Source: Porodaedalea pini
Lineage: Eukaryota > Basidiomycota > Agaricomycetes > Hymenochaetales > Hymenochaetaceae
Assembly: GCA_002794775.1 (NCBI GenBank)
Contig: NBAY01000029.1
Span: 372,001 to 436,000 of the forward strand
Direction: 5' to 3'
Length of the DNA: 64,000 bases
Part shown: positions 24,601 through 36,041 of the stretch, piece after piece
Numbering within the stretch: position 1 is the stretch's first letter
Layout: each line of letters opens with the position of its first letter
Notes under the pieces: model-generated
The model's input: the letters and a program-made list of their open reading frames with translations, nothing else
The model's database searches: none
What the model was told of the DNA's origin: nothing
Translations under genes and position numbers: made by a program

Positions 24601-25280
24601 CTTGTCCATTCGCACTTCTCACACCCTCCTCATCTCTTTCACAACCTCCTTCTCAATCACACATTCCTCTGGGCAGTGGGTGAATTCAATTGAACACATT
24701 TTCCAGTCAACCTCTGGGTTGTGTCGTCAAAGCCAATCATATCCCAGGAATATGTTTGATGATGCCAGGGATGTCACTGCAAGGACAATCTGTTCCTTGT
24801 GATGTCCAATCATTAGCTTGACGTTGATGTATTCCTTGATCAGGCCAGCCTCATTGTGCATGCTGTCAGCATTGAGCACTGTGAGGGGCCTGATATAGCA
24901 CTTGGTCTCCAACCCATACCGCTCGATGAACCCTATGTCGATGCATGATCCCATGCACCCTGAATCCACAAGGGCATGCATATCCACCTCCTTCGTTTTG
25001 CCCTCCATACTGTGTTCAACATTCAGGAGGAGGTCCAGCTGGCGTCTGCCAGTTCCCCTCATGAACAGTTGCTCATACTTATCTTTCTTGTTCACACTGG
25101 TGGGAGCTTTGTAATTAGAAAAGTCATCGATGTCATTTGCATCTAGGTATTGTACAGACAGTTGACTATATTTTATCAAGTCCGGATTCAAAGTCTCTTG
25201 TTCTTCTTGGTCAGTCACCCCAATGGCTACGCCTGACCACTCACAAAATCCTGCAAGTTGACAACCTCTTCATCATCACC
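21640..25280 (-). pseudogene. Gypsy D Pol: protease, RT, RNase H, integrase, chromodomain
   Basis: Collinear with the better preserved Pol at 48.3-51.9 kb. Protease at about 25060-24730 (LVDSGCMGSC). RT at about 24440-23900 with YLNDI in place of YLDDI. RNase H at about 23690-23050. Integrase at about 23000-22000. Chromodomain (YLVKWVGYNEPTWQPE) at about 21860-21700. Stops fall near 24727, 24204, 24440, 23470 and elsewhere. The RT active-site change (Asp to Asn, a G-to-A transition) alone should kill polymerase activity. A relic of a chromatin-targeting Gypsy element. Confidence 0.9.
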
Positions 25281-26402
25281 TTCCTCCTCCACATAATCCT
25301 CCACTGTCGACCTCCGAGTGTCTATGACTTCCTCAAAGGCTGATTCCTTCATCACGCCCAGTTCATCAGCAAGGAGGCAACATTCGCCTGGTGCCATCAT
25401 CTTCAGCATGCGCTGCATGATCGTCTTCCCCTGCAGGCACTTGTCCTTAAAGTGACCCAGCTGGCCACAGATCCAGCATGCCCATCATCATTGTGCCTCA
25501 TTCATCAAGATGTCCATTGGCTGACCAGTACCTCCAAAGGTGACACCGGTCATGTCGTGCTTGTCAACATGGGGAGCTGCAATCTGGCATTGAACCGAGG
25601 GTGCCTGCTGTTGCTGTGGACATGGTGGGGGCAGAAACACATGACCTTGTTGGATGGCCCAGATCTGTTGTTCCCCTCGGTCGATCTCAATAGCCTTCTT
25701 CTTCCAGTCATTGTATGTTGTCAGGACTGGCATTGACCTCAACACCCCACAAACTACCTTGATGTTCATTGCATGTTTCAGGCAGTCACAGATGATGATG
25801 TCATCTGTTAGGCCCGCCATTGTGATAATCATGTCAAGCTTCTGGAAGAACTCATCAGCAGTGAGGTCCTTCTAAACCTTGGTTTGGAACTCTGCCAGCG
25901 CCTTCTCCTTTCAGTTCAGGTTGTTGAATGAGGTGTCCAGTTGTTCCTGGAACCTGGTCCAGCTGTCCATGAAACTTATGACACCATTCATCGTGAACTC
26001 TTCAATGTAGTTCTGTGCCCACATTGATGCATTGCCACCCTTGAGGTAGGAGAGGGTGAGGTAGATCTTGCTTGATGATGAGGGGTACTTTGTAGGGTTC
26101 ACCAAGACAAAGAGAGTGACTTCGTGTCTGAAGTCAAGGTAGTCATTGTCACCAGCAAATTTGCGTGGTTGGGCAACATCAATCAAGAGAGCCTGAGTGA
26201 TGGGGGCATGTGTCACTTGATGAGTGAAGGTGTCCATGACAATGGCTGCGATCTGTTCCAGCTGTTGTTGGCTGAAACCTCTCATCAACATTGCTAGTTC
26301 AGGCATGAACGTCGAAGGTTCCGGAGGAGTTGGTGGTGAAGGGTCCTTATGGGTTTCACGGTATGAACCTGGAATCGGCAGTAAGGTAATGATAGATGTC
26401 AA
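25227..26402 (-). pseudogene. Gypsy D Gag, broken
   Basis: Counterpart of the Gag at 47259-48323. Recognisable blocks: FAGDNDYLDFRHEV, SYLKGGNASMWAQNY, and the zinc-knuckle region near 25480 where the CWIC motif is followed by a stop. The frame is interrupted near 25911, 25875 and 25488. The end overlaps the pol frame as in copy C, but the sequence at the overlap is GGATTTT (25245-25251) instead of the GGGTTTT of copy C. Confidence 0.85.
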
Positions 26403-26994
26403 TGGTGCAGATGACGATAGAATGGCTGGGGACCACCTGGCTCTCTTTCTGTCTGCGATTGTCGAGTACCAATGCTTGTTGATGTCACTATACCAGATGT
26501 CATGTACTATGCCATTATTGTCAGTTGCAACATAGCTTGGTCGATCTGGATCTCAATGTGCTGATGAACGAAGGGCCCATCATTGTTCATCAGTGAGATC
26601 TAACTTGATGGCGGCAGGGGAACAGGGATTGGTTGTTCATTCGATCTGGGGTTATGCCAATGTTGAATGGGTTCATTGGTGAAGTTGATGACAAGGTAGT
26701 AGGAGCCAAGCGAGATTACAAATGATAGTGTTGATGAAGCTTGTACTCTTCTAGTTGCCCACATCCATATTAGATGCGTGCTCAAGCTAATTTGGAGCGC
26801 CAGGGTCAGGAAAGGTCGGTTTGAAAGTTTATGTAATACACAAACATCTGAAAATGTCCAGGCAGGGTTGAGGGTTGTTGTTTAGGGGGTTTACATGTCA
26901 AGTCCATTGAGGGGAGTGCTCCTCTAGATCGAGTGAAGGTGAGTCGACAGTGACAATGTACGCTAGGGATGAGCCTGGGTAGATTCTGCTTTTA

Positions 26995-27438
26995 TGTTAG
27001 GTGGGAGTCTAGGAGATGACTCGGACTAGGCAGGCCTCAGCTGACTGTTGTCTGGGATGTGCTATACTCGAGCAGGGACTCAGGATACACTGTACTCAGG
27101 CTAGGTCATCGTGGAGGTAAGAGGATTAATACAATATACTCTACTACAGGAGGGGGACACAGTCTCACCTAGGTCATTGCAGAGGTAAGAGGAAAAGCAG
27201 AACAGGTATTCAGATGTGATTCCTCTTCCTTATATACAGCGATCACCTCATGAGAACCGGTTGCCTAATTGTCTAAGATTACATAAAGGGAGCAGAAATG
27301 AAACAAATGAAGGTCAGGTGCAAGGGAGTGTGAGAAATGATTGAAAAGATGGTTAAATATAATGAAAAGGGAGCAATTAAAGTAAAAGAAATGGTAAAAA
27401 GGAAATGAAAAGAAAAGGTGAAAGTTTGAGTCCTAACA
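26995..27438 (-). repeat. Upstream (5') LTR of Gypsy D
   Basis: 444 bp, TGTTAG...CTAACA on the minus strand, nearly identical to the downstream LTR. Includes the TATATAAGG promoter motif near 27229-27237. The adjoining leader (26994 downwards) begins TAAAAGCAGAA, the same as after the LTR of copy C, so this is the family's primer-binding region. Confidence 0.93.
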
Positions 27439-28930
27439 ACAGGCTGAGACATCACGACGGGTTGTTGCATCTATGGGCCAGCAAGCATGGCAGGGGAAAG
27501 AGGGCTGGCATGCAGGGAGTTTGTGAGACCTGCCAAGGAGAACGACCATGCATAGCTTGGGTCTGAGGGAGAGGTGATTCAAGCAAGCAGAGATGAGATT
27601 GGATTCACAGTGTCACCATTTGGATGAGCAGATGCATTCCTTATTGATGTCTTCCACAAGTGAGTGGACCCCTGTGTCGAGCTGGCTGAGGTGGGAGGGA
27701 ACTTGAGCACCACATGGAGAGAGTTTGTGAGGCCAATAGAAGATGACCTGCCTTCTTCCTCCTTGATTTCAACATCAATGTAGTCATGATCTCATCATCC
27801 CAGATCATCTCAAACTTCAACCAGATCATAGACAATGTGATGTCCATCAACATAGGCTTCATCATTCTCAAGCATGATCTCTTCATTTTCCTCCTCCCAA
27901 ATGGTCAGCCATGCACACTTCTCTGGACATTTTGGACTTTGCTCTTCATGAACTGCTTCCCCAATGGGAGCTAGAATGGCATCAGAGGCTGGAAGTTTTG
28001 CACCAGCAGCTCGAGACTGCACTTAAGGCTAAAAGAAGCTTTGAATGTCTGCAAAGCCCTGGTTGCAAAGCTTCTCCTTCTGCTTTCTGGCTTTAGCTTT
28101 CTGGTTTCGAATGGTACATGCAGGTTTTTGAGAAGGGAGCCTGATTTTGTTGTATTGGAAAGGTCGAGCTCTCTCCTTCAGGTGAGAAGTCCATTCAGCA
28201 AGCCTGTCTGAAAGCACATGAAAGAAGGCCCTTGCATCTGAAACATCAACAATGCCTGCTTGATCAAGGTTTGCTTCATAATCACTATCATCAGACTCCT
28301 GGCTGGATATTGAGAAGACATCTGAGCTGCTACACTGCTCTGGCTTGCTTGCACTGTCATCTGAGACAGAGATCGTCTCAACTGTATCCCATTCAGCTGA
28401 CTGACGAGATAAAAATACATTAGTATATAATTTGAAACATATTGTGAACTACTCACTAGCTTCTTCTTGCTGGTTAGATTCTTTATCCAACTGGTATGCT
28501 TTGTTGAACGACATGGCATGATGTTTTTTTTGATGGCCAGACAGGAGAAAATGTTGAAGATATGCATGATTAGTAATAGTGTAAACTTATTATATTTAGA
28601 AGTTATTTGTCAAATATAATTAGCCAAGAGTGGCCAAACTTCAGTGGTCAAAATTTCAAAAATTCATCAGAATGTTGCAAAGTAGAATCTGAGGCCTTTA
28701 GGACAAAAAAGGTTTTTTCCTCTTATGGAATAACTAATACTTGATATTTAAAAATTTTAAAAACACAGATTTGTAGATAAACATGATCCCAATAATGCTG
28801 TGGGGCTCAATTGTAATTTTGTGTTTAGCTGGAGAGGCAGTTTTGTTGATGTTGTGTGCAGCCAGATTAGGCAAGTGAGGTTAGCGCCACTCACGTCACA
28901 CCTTGTTGAGTTTAACTTTTGTGTGTCTTA

Positions 28931-31900
28931 GGTTGTTTGTCAGAGTTTGTTTATCTTTATCTTTCTAGCCCAGGGATCCATCTTAGACATGGTCCTTCAA
29001 AGTCATTCTTGACCATGTTTTCCTTCATCTTCTCAAGAAATACTGATCATGGTGAACAGTATCTCCCAATCAGTTCAGCAGAGCAACCAATAGTTAGCAA
29101 TAACATAAGTAAGTGTTCTTCCTATCATCACAGTGGATTTGAATAACAAGAATTTCTGGATAACATAACTATAACCTCTGTACCAGAAGTTCAACAAGGA
29201 AAGAGTGAGATTTGGACTGTCATTCTCCCTCTGCTCTCCATTGGGCTGTCAGTGCTGTTCAATAGCAATACTACATACTCCCAAATACCATGGCGTGGCT
29301 GGTATTACCTGCTTGATGAACGGCTCACCAGAGCTACTCAGTGCTTACATTGGATTCAATCAAAGCAAGTCACTGCAATTATGGGCCTTGAATACTCCAC
29401 CCATCTTCTCCTTTCTGTTGAATGTAATTCACATCAACTAGACTGCTCCAGATGCCATACTAGAAGACAGCACTCTCTATCTGTGGACTGACTTTGGGAC
29501 TGTCTTCCCAATGCACAGACACATTCAAATGAGCAGTTCTGTAAGCATTGCATACTTTGTATCAATCATGTGAGGTGTTTATATCATGGAAAGGTTTCAA
29601 CAATTTTTGGGGCTTAAGCCCTTGACTTTGGAATGGAAAAGTGCCAGCTTGAACTCACTATTCCATCATGTCAGAGCAATATCTCTTTTCTCATGAGTCC
29701 ATCTTCATTGACTCTTGAGATATGGCTCTTGTGCCCTGAGCCACAAACCAACTTCAGATGTATGACATGGAATAATCAGCCTTCATGACTCACACATCTT
29801 GGATCACTTGCTATATCGGAAGGGAGTAACAGTACAATACAGTCATTTTTCTGCGCATCGGGCACTCATCTTGTCTTTGAAACTGGGTGTTCAACAGTTG
29901 ACTGTGAGATAGACTTCTGGCAAGAGGCTAGCATTGTGACACTTGGTCCTTGTGAGTTGCCAAGTGTTATTTTTATACCTAAACATTAATTCTTATCTTT
30001 GCAGCAAAACACTTGCTCCAGCATTCTTCTCTTTAATACAAGCATAGGCAGGATCTATGCTTTTTTTGACATTCCTCAAGCAACCTATGATCCTTGGAAG
30101 TTTGCATACTTCTTTGATAGCATACACAATGATCTTGACTTGTTATATTGTGCTTCCCATTTCAGATGCATCAAGAGTGAAACTCATCAGTCATCAGCAC
30201 ACATTTATCCAAGATACTACTGGTATCAGTGAGAAAGATTCTAAACTAGTGTCACCAGCTTCCACTTATGTACTGCATGGGCTAAAAACCATTGATGATG
30301 CCGCTATCACGATGCAGACTCTTTTGTGGACCAAATGGTCAACTCAAGAGCAAATCTATATTCTTCCCAAGGGAGACTGCAGTGACTCGATAGTCAAGGA
30401 AGGACTATCAAATAGAAATGGAGTGATTGAACATTTGAAATGGTGGCTTCACTGGTCCAGAGGCTTTGCCAAAGTGCTTGAATCCATTAAAATCAAGCTT
30501 TCAACACAGACTCTGTGACTTGAGCGATTGAAATCTAAAGTTGAGGTAGGTGTGAGGCTGTGTCAGGCCTCCTCAGATGGCTTGAATCTCCTGTTGGCAC
30601 TCATCAAGCGTTCAAATGTGCTCAAAAATGTGCTCAAAGACCTTTGGACATACTCCAATGTGCTCGAGTGGCTTCTTGGTAGGTAATGAATGTGTGGTGC
30701 AGTGGAGATATACAGGTATGATACCCTGTTGGGTGTGTCTGGTGCTCAAAGCCTTGGAATACTGATTTTGAGTGTATGTGCTGAATTGAATGCACTGTTT
30801 GAGCAGTCAAGGAAGTTTGGTAGAGCTGAGCAGAGATGATCTGAAGGTGTGAACGACTTATGGGACTTGAAATGTGTGCTGTGGAGTGAACTGGGGCTGT
30901 ATCCCCCTCTGCAAAATGAGTACAAAGGTGTGCACTATTTATACTGTAGGCAAAGCAAGCTCAGTACCAAGGTCAAGCGTACATATGGAGGTAGGAGAGT
31001 GCATGCAGTGCACAATTGAGTCAGAATAATCATGTGTTAGGGACAGAATGACTCAAGAACATGATAAATCACAGACTCAAAGGGGAGTAATGGTTCAACA
31101 TCAATGAAAAGACCAATGAAACCAAGAAACTTATCATGTGTGCTCCAAACAACTCCATTTGAATGTCCCCAAATGTCCCCAAGGGCGTGACAGTGACAAA
31201 TGCACATCATGAGAGTGATAGACGATGATAATTAATGCTTGAACCACATGGAGAACCTGGGGAACGATGGAATCTGGTCGTTCAAGCATGCTACATTGAG
31301 TGTCAATGGCCTGAGGACTGTTCGAGTGACCTATGCTCAAACCCTATGCTTTCCAGACTCCCATCGTGTGATCTGGCTGCATTACAAGTGTTCAAATGAT
31401 TGAATATGAAGTGGAAATAGTGCTTGAGCATATATATAGTGGGATATGGGATGAATATAAAGGAAACAAAGCATTCAAGTGTGAATAGGAAGTGGTATGA
31501 GCATTCAAACAGGTGTATGAAGGTATTCAAACATATGTCTGAGGTCACTAAGGGATAATATGAAAGACTCAAAGGTATACTGATGCTCAAATGAGCAAGT
31601 GTGACCATTTGAGTGCATGAGGTACAAAGTATAAGATAGAAAGTGATGAAACGAAATGCTTGACTGTGTTTATGGGGTTTGTATCTGTATATTGTAATAA
31701 ATAAAGTGGGTGGTATGCTAGGATGGCTGACGCCTAAGCACAAATCAAGCGCTACACCGCAGATCGTGGAATATGAAAATCTCTTGAGTGATGACTACTT
31801 ACATCTGTTTCATCTCTGGTGGTGGACATGCACACCGATTGATATCCCGTTATCAAACTTTCTTACTGTGCTCCTCATTTCAGATACATCAAGATCAGAA

Positions 31901-32007
31901 TAAATCAATATGCAATAATCCAAGCTACTATCAATGAGAACAATCCTATACTAGTGTCACAGGTCTTCATTTATCTGCCCTATAGGCTAGAAGCAACTAA
32001 CAACAGT
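28931..32007. other. AT-rich gene debris, no gene recognised
   Basis: Only short disconnected frames are visible, for example a hydrophobic stretch near 29217-29260 and one near 30060-30510. A segment at about 30150-30300 is repeated in diverged form at about 31870-31990. The 30550-31740 part is rich in variants of CATTCAAA, has TATATATA at 31431-31438 and AATAAATAAA at 31698-31707, and could be an old LTR, but I could not define its ends. Confidence 0.35.
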
Positions 32008-32337
32008 CTACGGAACAGGAAAATTTCTCAAGTGATGGTTCCTTGCATCTGTTCCAAATTTGGCAGTGTCAGGCATGCTCATTCGGTGCAACTCATAATG
32101 ATATAGATTTAAACTTCCATTCTCATAATCTTCACTAGATGTATATGGAGGCGAAGAATTGTAGATAAAGAACAATGGAGCCTCAACATAAACCCAGAAG
32201 CCCCCACGCACTCTGTACCTTTGAGCTTTCATACTCGTCACCTCATGTCTACTCACAATGAGCTCCCTTTCTCCTTTCAAGTACTTGAGAAAGATGCACC
32301 ACATACAGTTCCATGTTCCAATGCTCATAATCTCCAT
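32008..32337 (-). CDS. Hypothetical protein fragment (109 residues)
   Basis: A minus-strand ORF with composition like a real globular protein rather than a shadow (RGGFWVYVEAPLFFIYNSSPPY, then an acidic Tyr-rich stretch). No family was recognised. It overlaps the beginning of the acetyltransferase relic on the other strand. It may be a truncated end of a larger gene, since no splice-linked continuation was found. Low confidence. Confidence 0.3.
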   Translation of the reverse strand: MEIMSIGTWNCMWCIFLKYLKGERELIVSRHEVTSMKAQRYRVRGGFWVYVEAPLFFIYNSSPPYTSSEDYENGSLNLYHYELHRMSMPDTAKFGTDARNHHLRNFPVP

Positions 32338-32344
32338 ATAGCTT

Positions 32345-33000
32345 ATAAAGTTTTAGAAAAGGACATTGATGCAGCTATTGACATATTTGTCAAGCTTCAC
32401 GTAGAAGGTATATACAGCTCACAATTAGCTGGAGATTCCCATTTTATGCTCTGTCCTTGTAGACAAGAGCATGTATTACTGTATAGGTGGCCAGATGAAC
32501 CTACTTCCAGACATTTTCTGCTTGCACATCAAAGCTGCACTCGCCGGAGGAATTGTCTACGTTGCAAAACATGTCTCAGATGGAATCGTCGGTCTCGTTG
32601 TGTGGTTCGGACCTAGAACAGAGCTGCTCAGAATGTAAGTCCTCCGAATCAATTTGTCTGATCAACGTGGTTTTGACCAATTAGTATTGACTGTGGCCAG
32701 GCTGGAGCAAGCTGAGGCCAGCTTCACTAAGTTGATGGCTGACATGGGAGCAAAAGACCCAGATATGCCAATATGGTGGATGCAGTCTGTACATGCCTGA
32801 TTATCTTCGCAAGTCTCCTAGTATTTGAAATTTAAGACGCATCACAAATGTGATTCAGTACCTTCCGAAATACGGTGAGTTCATGAAGAAAGCTTTTGGT
32901 GATCCTCAGTATAAGCAGAACAGCTGGACTCTCTCAATGCTGGGAGTCAAGCCTGAGTACCAGAGATGTGGAATCGTGACAGAGTTCATCTGATTGGGCG
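32345..33000 (+). pseudogene. GNAT-type N-acetyltransferase relic
   Basis: Plus-strand pieces match the fungal GNAT layout in order: AIDIFVKLH; HIKAALAGGIVYVA ... GIVGLVVWFGP; a plausible GTAAGT donor at 32634; a second exon with DPDMPIWWMQS; then WTLSMLGVKPEYQRCGI. The last corresponds to the acetyl-CoA binding motif (V-x-P-x-x-Q-x-x-G). Frame shifts between the first two blocks and after WWMQS, plus an in-frame stop, argue for a dead copy. The C-terminal third of the fold is missing after 33000. Confidence 0.6.
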
Positions 33001-33529
33001 AAGAAAAGGTGACATCATGAAAACAAGACAAATATTACATTTGCATACATTTAATTGTAAGAAATGAAATATGTAAATTATATGCAAGCCTTGTGGGTAA
33101 TATTGTACACCATTACACTGGTCGGCGCTTCTTACAAGGCTTGTAATAATTGTCAAAGCTCACAAGACTTATGGAGATTGTAATTCTCCATGATTCTTGT
33201 CAGACATTACCAGAACTACAATCACATGTAATTACTTGGGACACCAAGAAGAAAATAGAAAAAGTAGCTTTTTGGTTTTCTTTTGCTCCTTTTTTTATTT
33301 TATAATATTTCCTTTCTTAACTGTTTCTCAAATTTCAGGTTTCTTAATTTCTCAGGTTTCATTCTTTTTCTTAGTGCTGCAGGTCTTGAACTCATGACCT
33401 CTCTCTTATAATTTGCTTAAGGATTTCAATATACCACTAAACTATTTATGCTTAAATACAGGTGCAAGGCCAGTACACATGAACAATATGGATCTCATTC
33501 AGACCTGGACTTAGAAAACACGTCAAGAT

Positions 33530-34720
33530 GTGACACATTGTTACCACCTTGCTTGCTTCCACCACCATCTTGCCACAAAATTTCTCCAGTGCCAGGCCAA
33601 CCTGTCCAAGACAATCTGCCAGCAGTGGCACTCACTCTCTGCGGAGGAACACAAATACTGGGACGACCTTGCGAAGCAGTGCAAGAGGAGCATGAAGAGA
33701 TGTATCCTTGGTACGTCTATCAGCCCACACGCACTGTCAAGGAGAAAAAGGGCAAGGCAGAGTCGACATGGCGGGTGGCAGGTGAGGAAGAAGAAGGATG
33801 GGAAGAAGGAGTGTCATGACTGTACCAGTCGAGCAGCTGTGTGCGTGGTTCCAGTGCGCGTGCCTGCAACAGTTCCTTGTGCTCCACCACCAGCACCACC
33901 AGCACCACAAACGTCTCCTCATCTGCATCGACTGCCGACTCGGAGGACTTCAGCGAGCTCGACTCACTCTCCACTGATGGGTCTCTCTATTGTCCATATG
34001 GCTATGCAAACTGCAGGTGCAGCAGCATGCGCGAAGTCGAGATGGCGGACCTCACGGACTTCGACATGAGTGAATCAGAGGGATTGCAGGGCCAGGGTCA
34101 CAGTCAGACGCTCTCGCTCCTGCTGAGCCTCTCGATGCCCTCACTCTCCAGTGCATCTGGTTCTGGATCAGGAGTGAGCCTTGCAATCGACACGCCTCTC
34201 TCGAATTGGGCCCGCTCAGCACGTCTTCCTACTCATACTCGCACGACGGTGGACATGGGCATGGACACAGGACACTTGCTTTCTGTGCAAATCCCGACTC
34301 AGACTGCCCAGAGCCTAGTTCCTGGACCACTTAGCTTTGTCCTCCCGCAGAACCGCCACTCAACGAGCGCACCGGGTACACTGACACCACCGACAATGCC
34401 AGCTGACCTCTACCTGCCTGCGCCTCCTACAATCAAGATCCCGAGGCTGCTTGAGATGGCACCTGGTTCAAACAGTAGCTTGGCGATTGGCTTGCCTGCA
34501 ATGCATGAGGGCAGCGAAGGCATGCAGCAACGCAGATGGATGGCCACGGCCAGCAAAGACAAGGAGAGTTTGGTGGGATGAGTGGTTTCCATTTCCTGAA
34601 CTTGCATCCACAGTCCATGAGCTACAGTATGCCAGGGCAGGTTCCTGGTTTCTCGACTGCTGGCAGCGAGATGCAGGTGTGTTTTTTCTGCTTTTCGTAG
34701 TAGCGCATCTCGATGTCTGA
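33530..34720 (+). pseudogene. HMG-box transcription factor pseudogene (copy 1)
   Basis: The 3' two thirds of an HMG box are recognisable: LSKTICQQWHSLSAEEHKYW at about 33610-33665. A one-frame shift then leads into YPWYVYQPTRTVKEKKGKAE at about 33700-33760. After the box comes a long Ser/Thr-rich tail (TTSTTSTTN, DSEDFSELDSLS, YGYANCRCSSMREVEM) and a Met/Gly-rich C-terminus near 34590-34690. HMG-box proteins of this type bind DNA in the nucleus; fungal relatives include mating-type regulators. The shift inside the box suggests inactivity. Two further fragments of the same gene lie at 40.1 and 52.4 kb. Confidence 0.65.
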
Positions 34721-36041
34721 TCATTTCTTGTTGATCGTAAAGCATAACTCTGTGTTTTGGGTCTACGAGGAACAGGTGCCCGTCACCGCTAAGCCTCACC
34801 CTCGCATGCTCATAATAATAATATTGTTGCTTAAGACTCGTCATGCCCTTCTGTGCAAATGTATTCAAATCCAAATAATTTTTATTGTGCATATAATTAA
34901 TTATAAAGTGCATAAAGTACTTGTACAAGCCTACAATTAAGTTAAGAGCCTTGTTATATGATTACATTGAGTCGCAGTGCTTGTGGATAGCTACATTCAA
35001 ATGAAAGCCTTGTGGTTGCTTGTCAGTGCTTGTAATCACATATACTATGATATAGGCAGTGCTGATCCTTGCCTAATGTGTGTCAGAACTAAATGTCACT
35101 ACCAGCCGCGGATAGTTTTCGTGATGGATGCATCCTAAATCCTTGAGAAGTAGCATCAAACTGATAAGATGCTCTCTTACACTACCAGGCCTGCAGAGAA
35201 CCAGACGTAAAAGCTAGACACATGGCTGTCAATACAGAAACAGATGAAGCTGTGCGTTATGCAACCCCATTTAAATCTGCGAAGTGACGAGCATTGCTTT
35301 ATATTGTCTAGCTCGCTTTTTATTTGAAAGCTGGATTCGTTGAGAAGGGAAGAATTGGCATTGAAAGTGAAAAGAAGTTCAATGGTAGCTTTAAGCAGGT
35401 TTGCCTTGCCAAAGAATTATCCGCGCAGGATTAGTTTTCTGAATTCACTGCGTGTTTTGCCTCGAATCGGTATATGAGCCATTCGAGCAAAGCGCAAGGT
35501 TAGCCGCTGTCTATGATTAATTTGTTTGAACGAAATGCAACAGACATAGGACATTTGTCTAGCCTCCACGAGGAAAAACTTCCCTGCAAGAAATCGTAGA
35601 ATCCCTTACTTGGGTTGAGATTATATCTAAACCCCATCAACATTGAGTTCCTTTCTTATCTGTCTTTACCGTGTTTTCTTGAGTAAGGTTTTCAGACCTG
35701 CCGCCTCTACTGAGGACCATCTACTGTATGGGAACCTTCCCGTGCTTGCTCGCGATGCGATTTTCATCCAGCTACTTATACAGTACATCTACACATTCAC
35801 ATCTACGTAGATGTACAACAGCACCACACACAACCAGAGTCCAGATCTCGAGCCTATCGGATTTAAGAAACGGAGTTCACGGCAGTTCAAGTCGTCTTCG
35901 GTATCTTTGCGTGCATGACAATCATGTGGAGACGATGACGAAGTACAGATGTCAGAAGTCAGTAGTCAAGGAGATCGCGTATGTACACTGCGAAGCAGAC
36001 CGATGTCAATGTCAATGAGACGAAGTGAGAGGAGACAAGGA
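34721..36041. other. No gene recognised
   Basis: 1.3 kb between the HMG relic and the end of the sedolisin gene. It contains AT-rich sequence with repeated CTTGTA/GCCTTGT motifs at 34850-35060, similar in style to sequence at 33050-33180 and 55700-56220. No ORF or RNA gene could be supported. Confidence 0.4.

Larger units (their letters stand above)
21188..27438 (-). mobile_element. Ty3/Gypsy chromovirus copy D, complete length, decayed
   Basis: Two LTRs of 443 and 444 bp (21188-21630 and 26995-27438) bound gag and pol on the minus strand. The LTRs begin TGTTAG and end CTAACA. A C-rich tract on the plus strand (21633-21645, a G-rich polypurine tract on the element strand) abuts the downstream LTR. 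The flanks are GCAGG (21183-21187) and ACAGG (27439-27443), a 5-bp target duplication with one transition. It inserted into the DDE transposase ORF, so it is younger than that transposon. It belongs to the same family as the 46.1-52.4 kb copy but is strongly CpG-depleted and full of stops. Confidence 0.93.
18213..28519 (-). pseudogene. DDE transposase of the 18.0-28.9 kb transposon, interrupted
   Basis: The N-terminal part lies at about 28519-27444 (ATG CCA TGT CGT start, short intron near 28400, then a basic helix-rich stretch). The rest lies at 21187-18213. Between them sits the Gypsy insertion. After a long Ser/Thr/Gln/Pro-rich repetitive region comes the catalytic core: VTHDESTFYAND (first Asp, about 19300), LFAFDNATTHS (second Asp, about 18950) and YPKFHCELNFIEQCWG (Glu, about 18560). 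A 52-bp intron (18358-18409) precedes a last exon with AYQKGLNGPQAQWANKKYHG. TGA codons at 18649-18651 (CCCR-stop-ILF) and 18622-18624 interrupt the core. Several other frame breaks (near 19160 and 19530) may be introns. Confidence 0.8.
18042..28928 (-). mobile_element. DDE transposon with 27-bp TIRs, split by a Gypsy element
   Basis: The outermost 27 bp are identical inverted repeats (AGACACACAAAAGTTAAACT ... at 18042, and its complement ending at 28928). TA flanks both ends (18040-18041 and 28929-28930). Inside, on the minus strand, lies a DDE transposase gene. Removing the nested Gypsy copy (21188-27438) and its 5-bp duplication leaves a transposon of about 4.6 kb. TIRs plus TA duplication and a DDE enzyme fit the IS630/Tc1/mariner superfamily, although the protein belongs to a fungal branch that I do not name. 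Confidence 0.85.

Noticed and set aside
34410..34928. A 172-codon minus-strand ORF
   Set aside because: It is antisense to the Ser-rich tail of the HMG-box pseudogene and has no features of its own.
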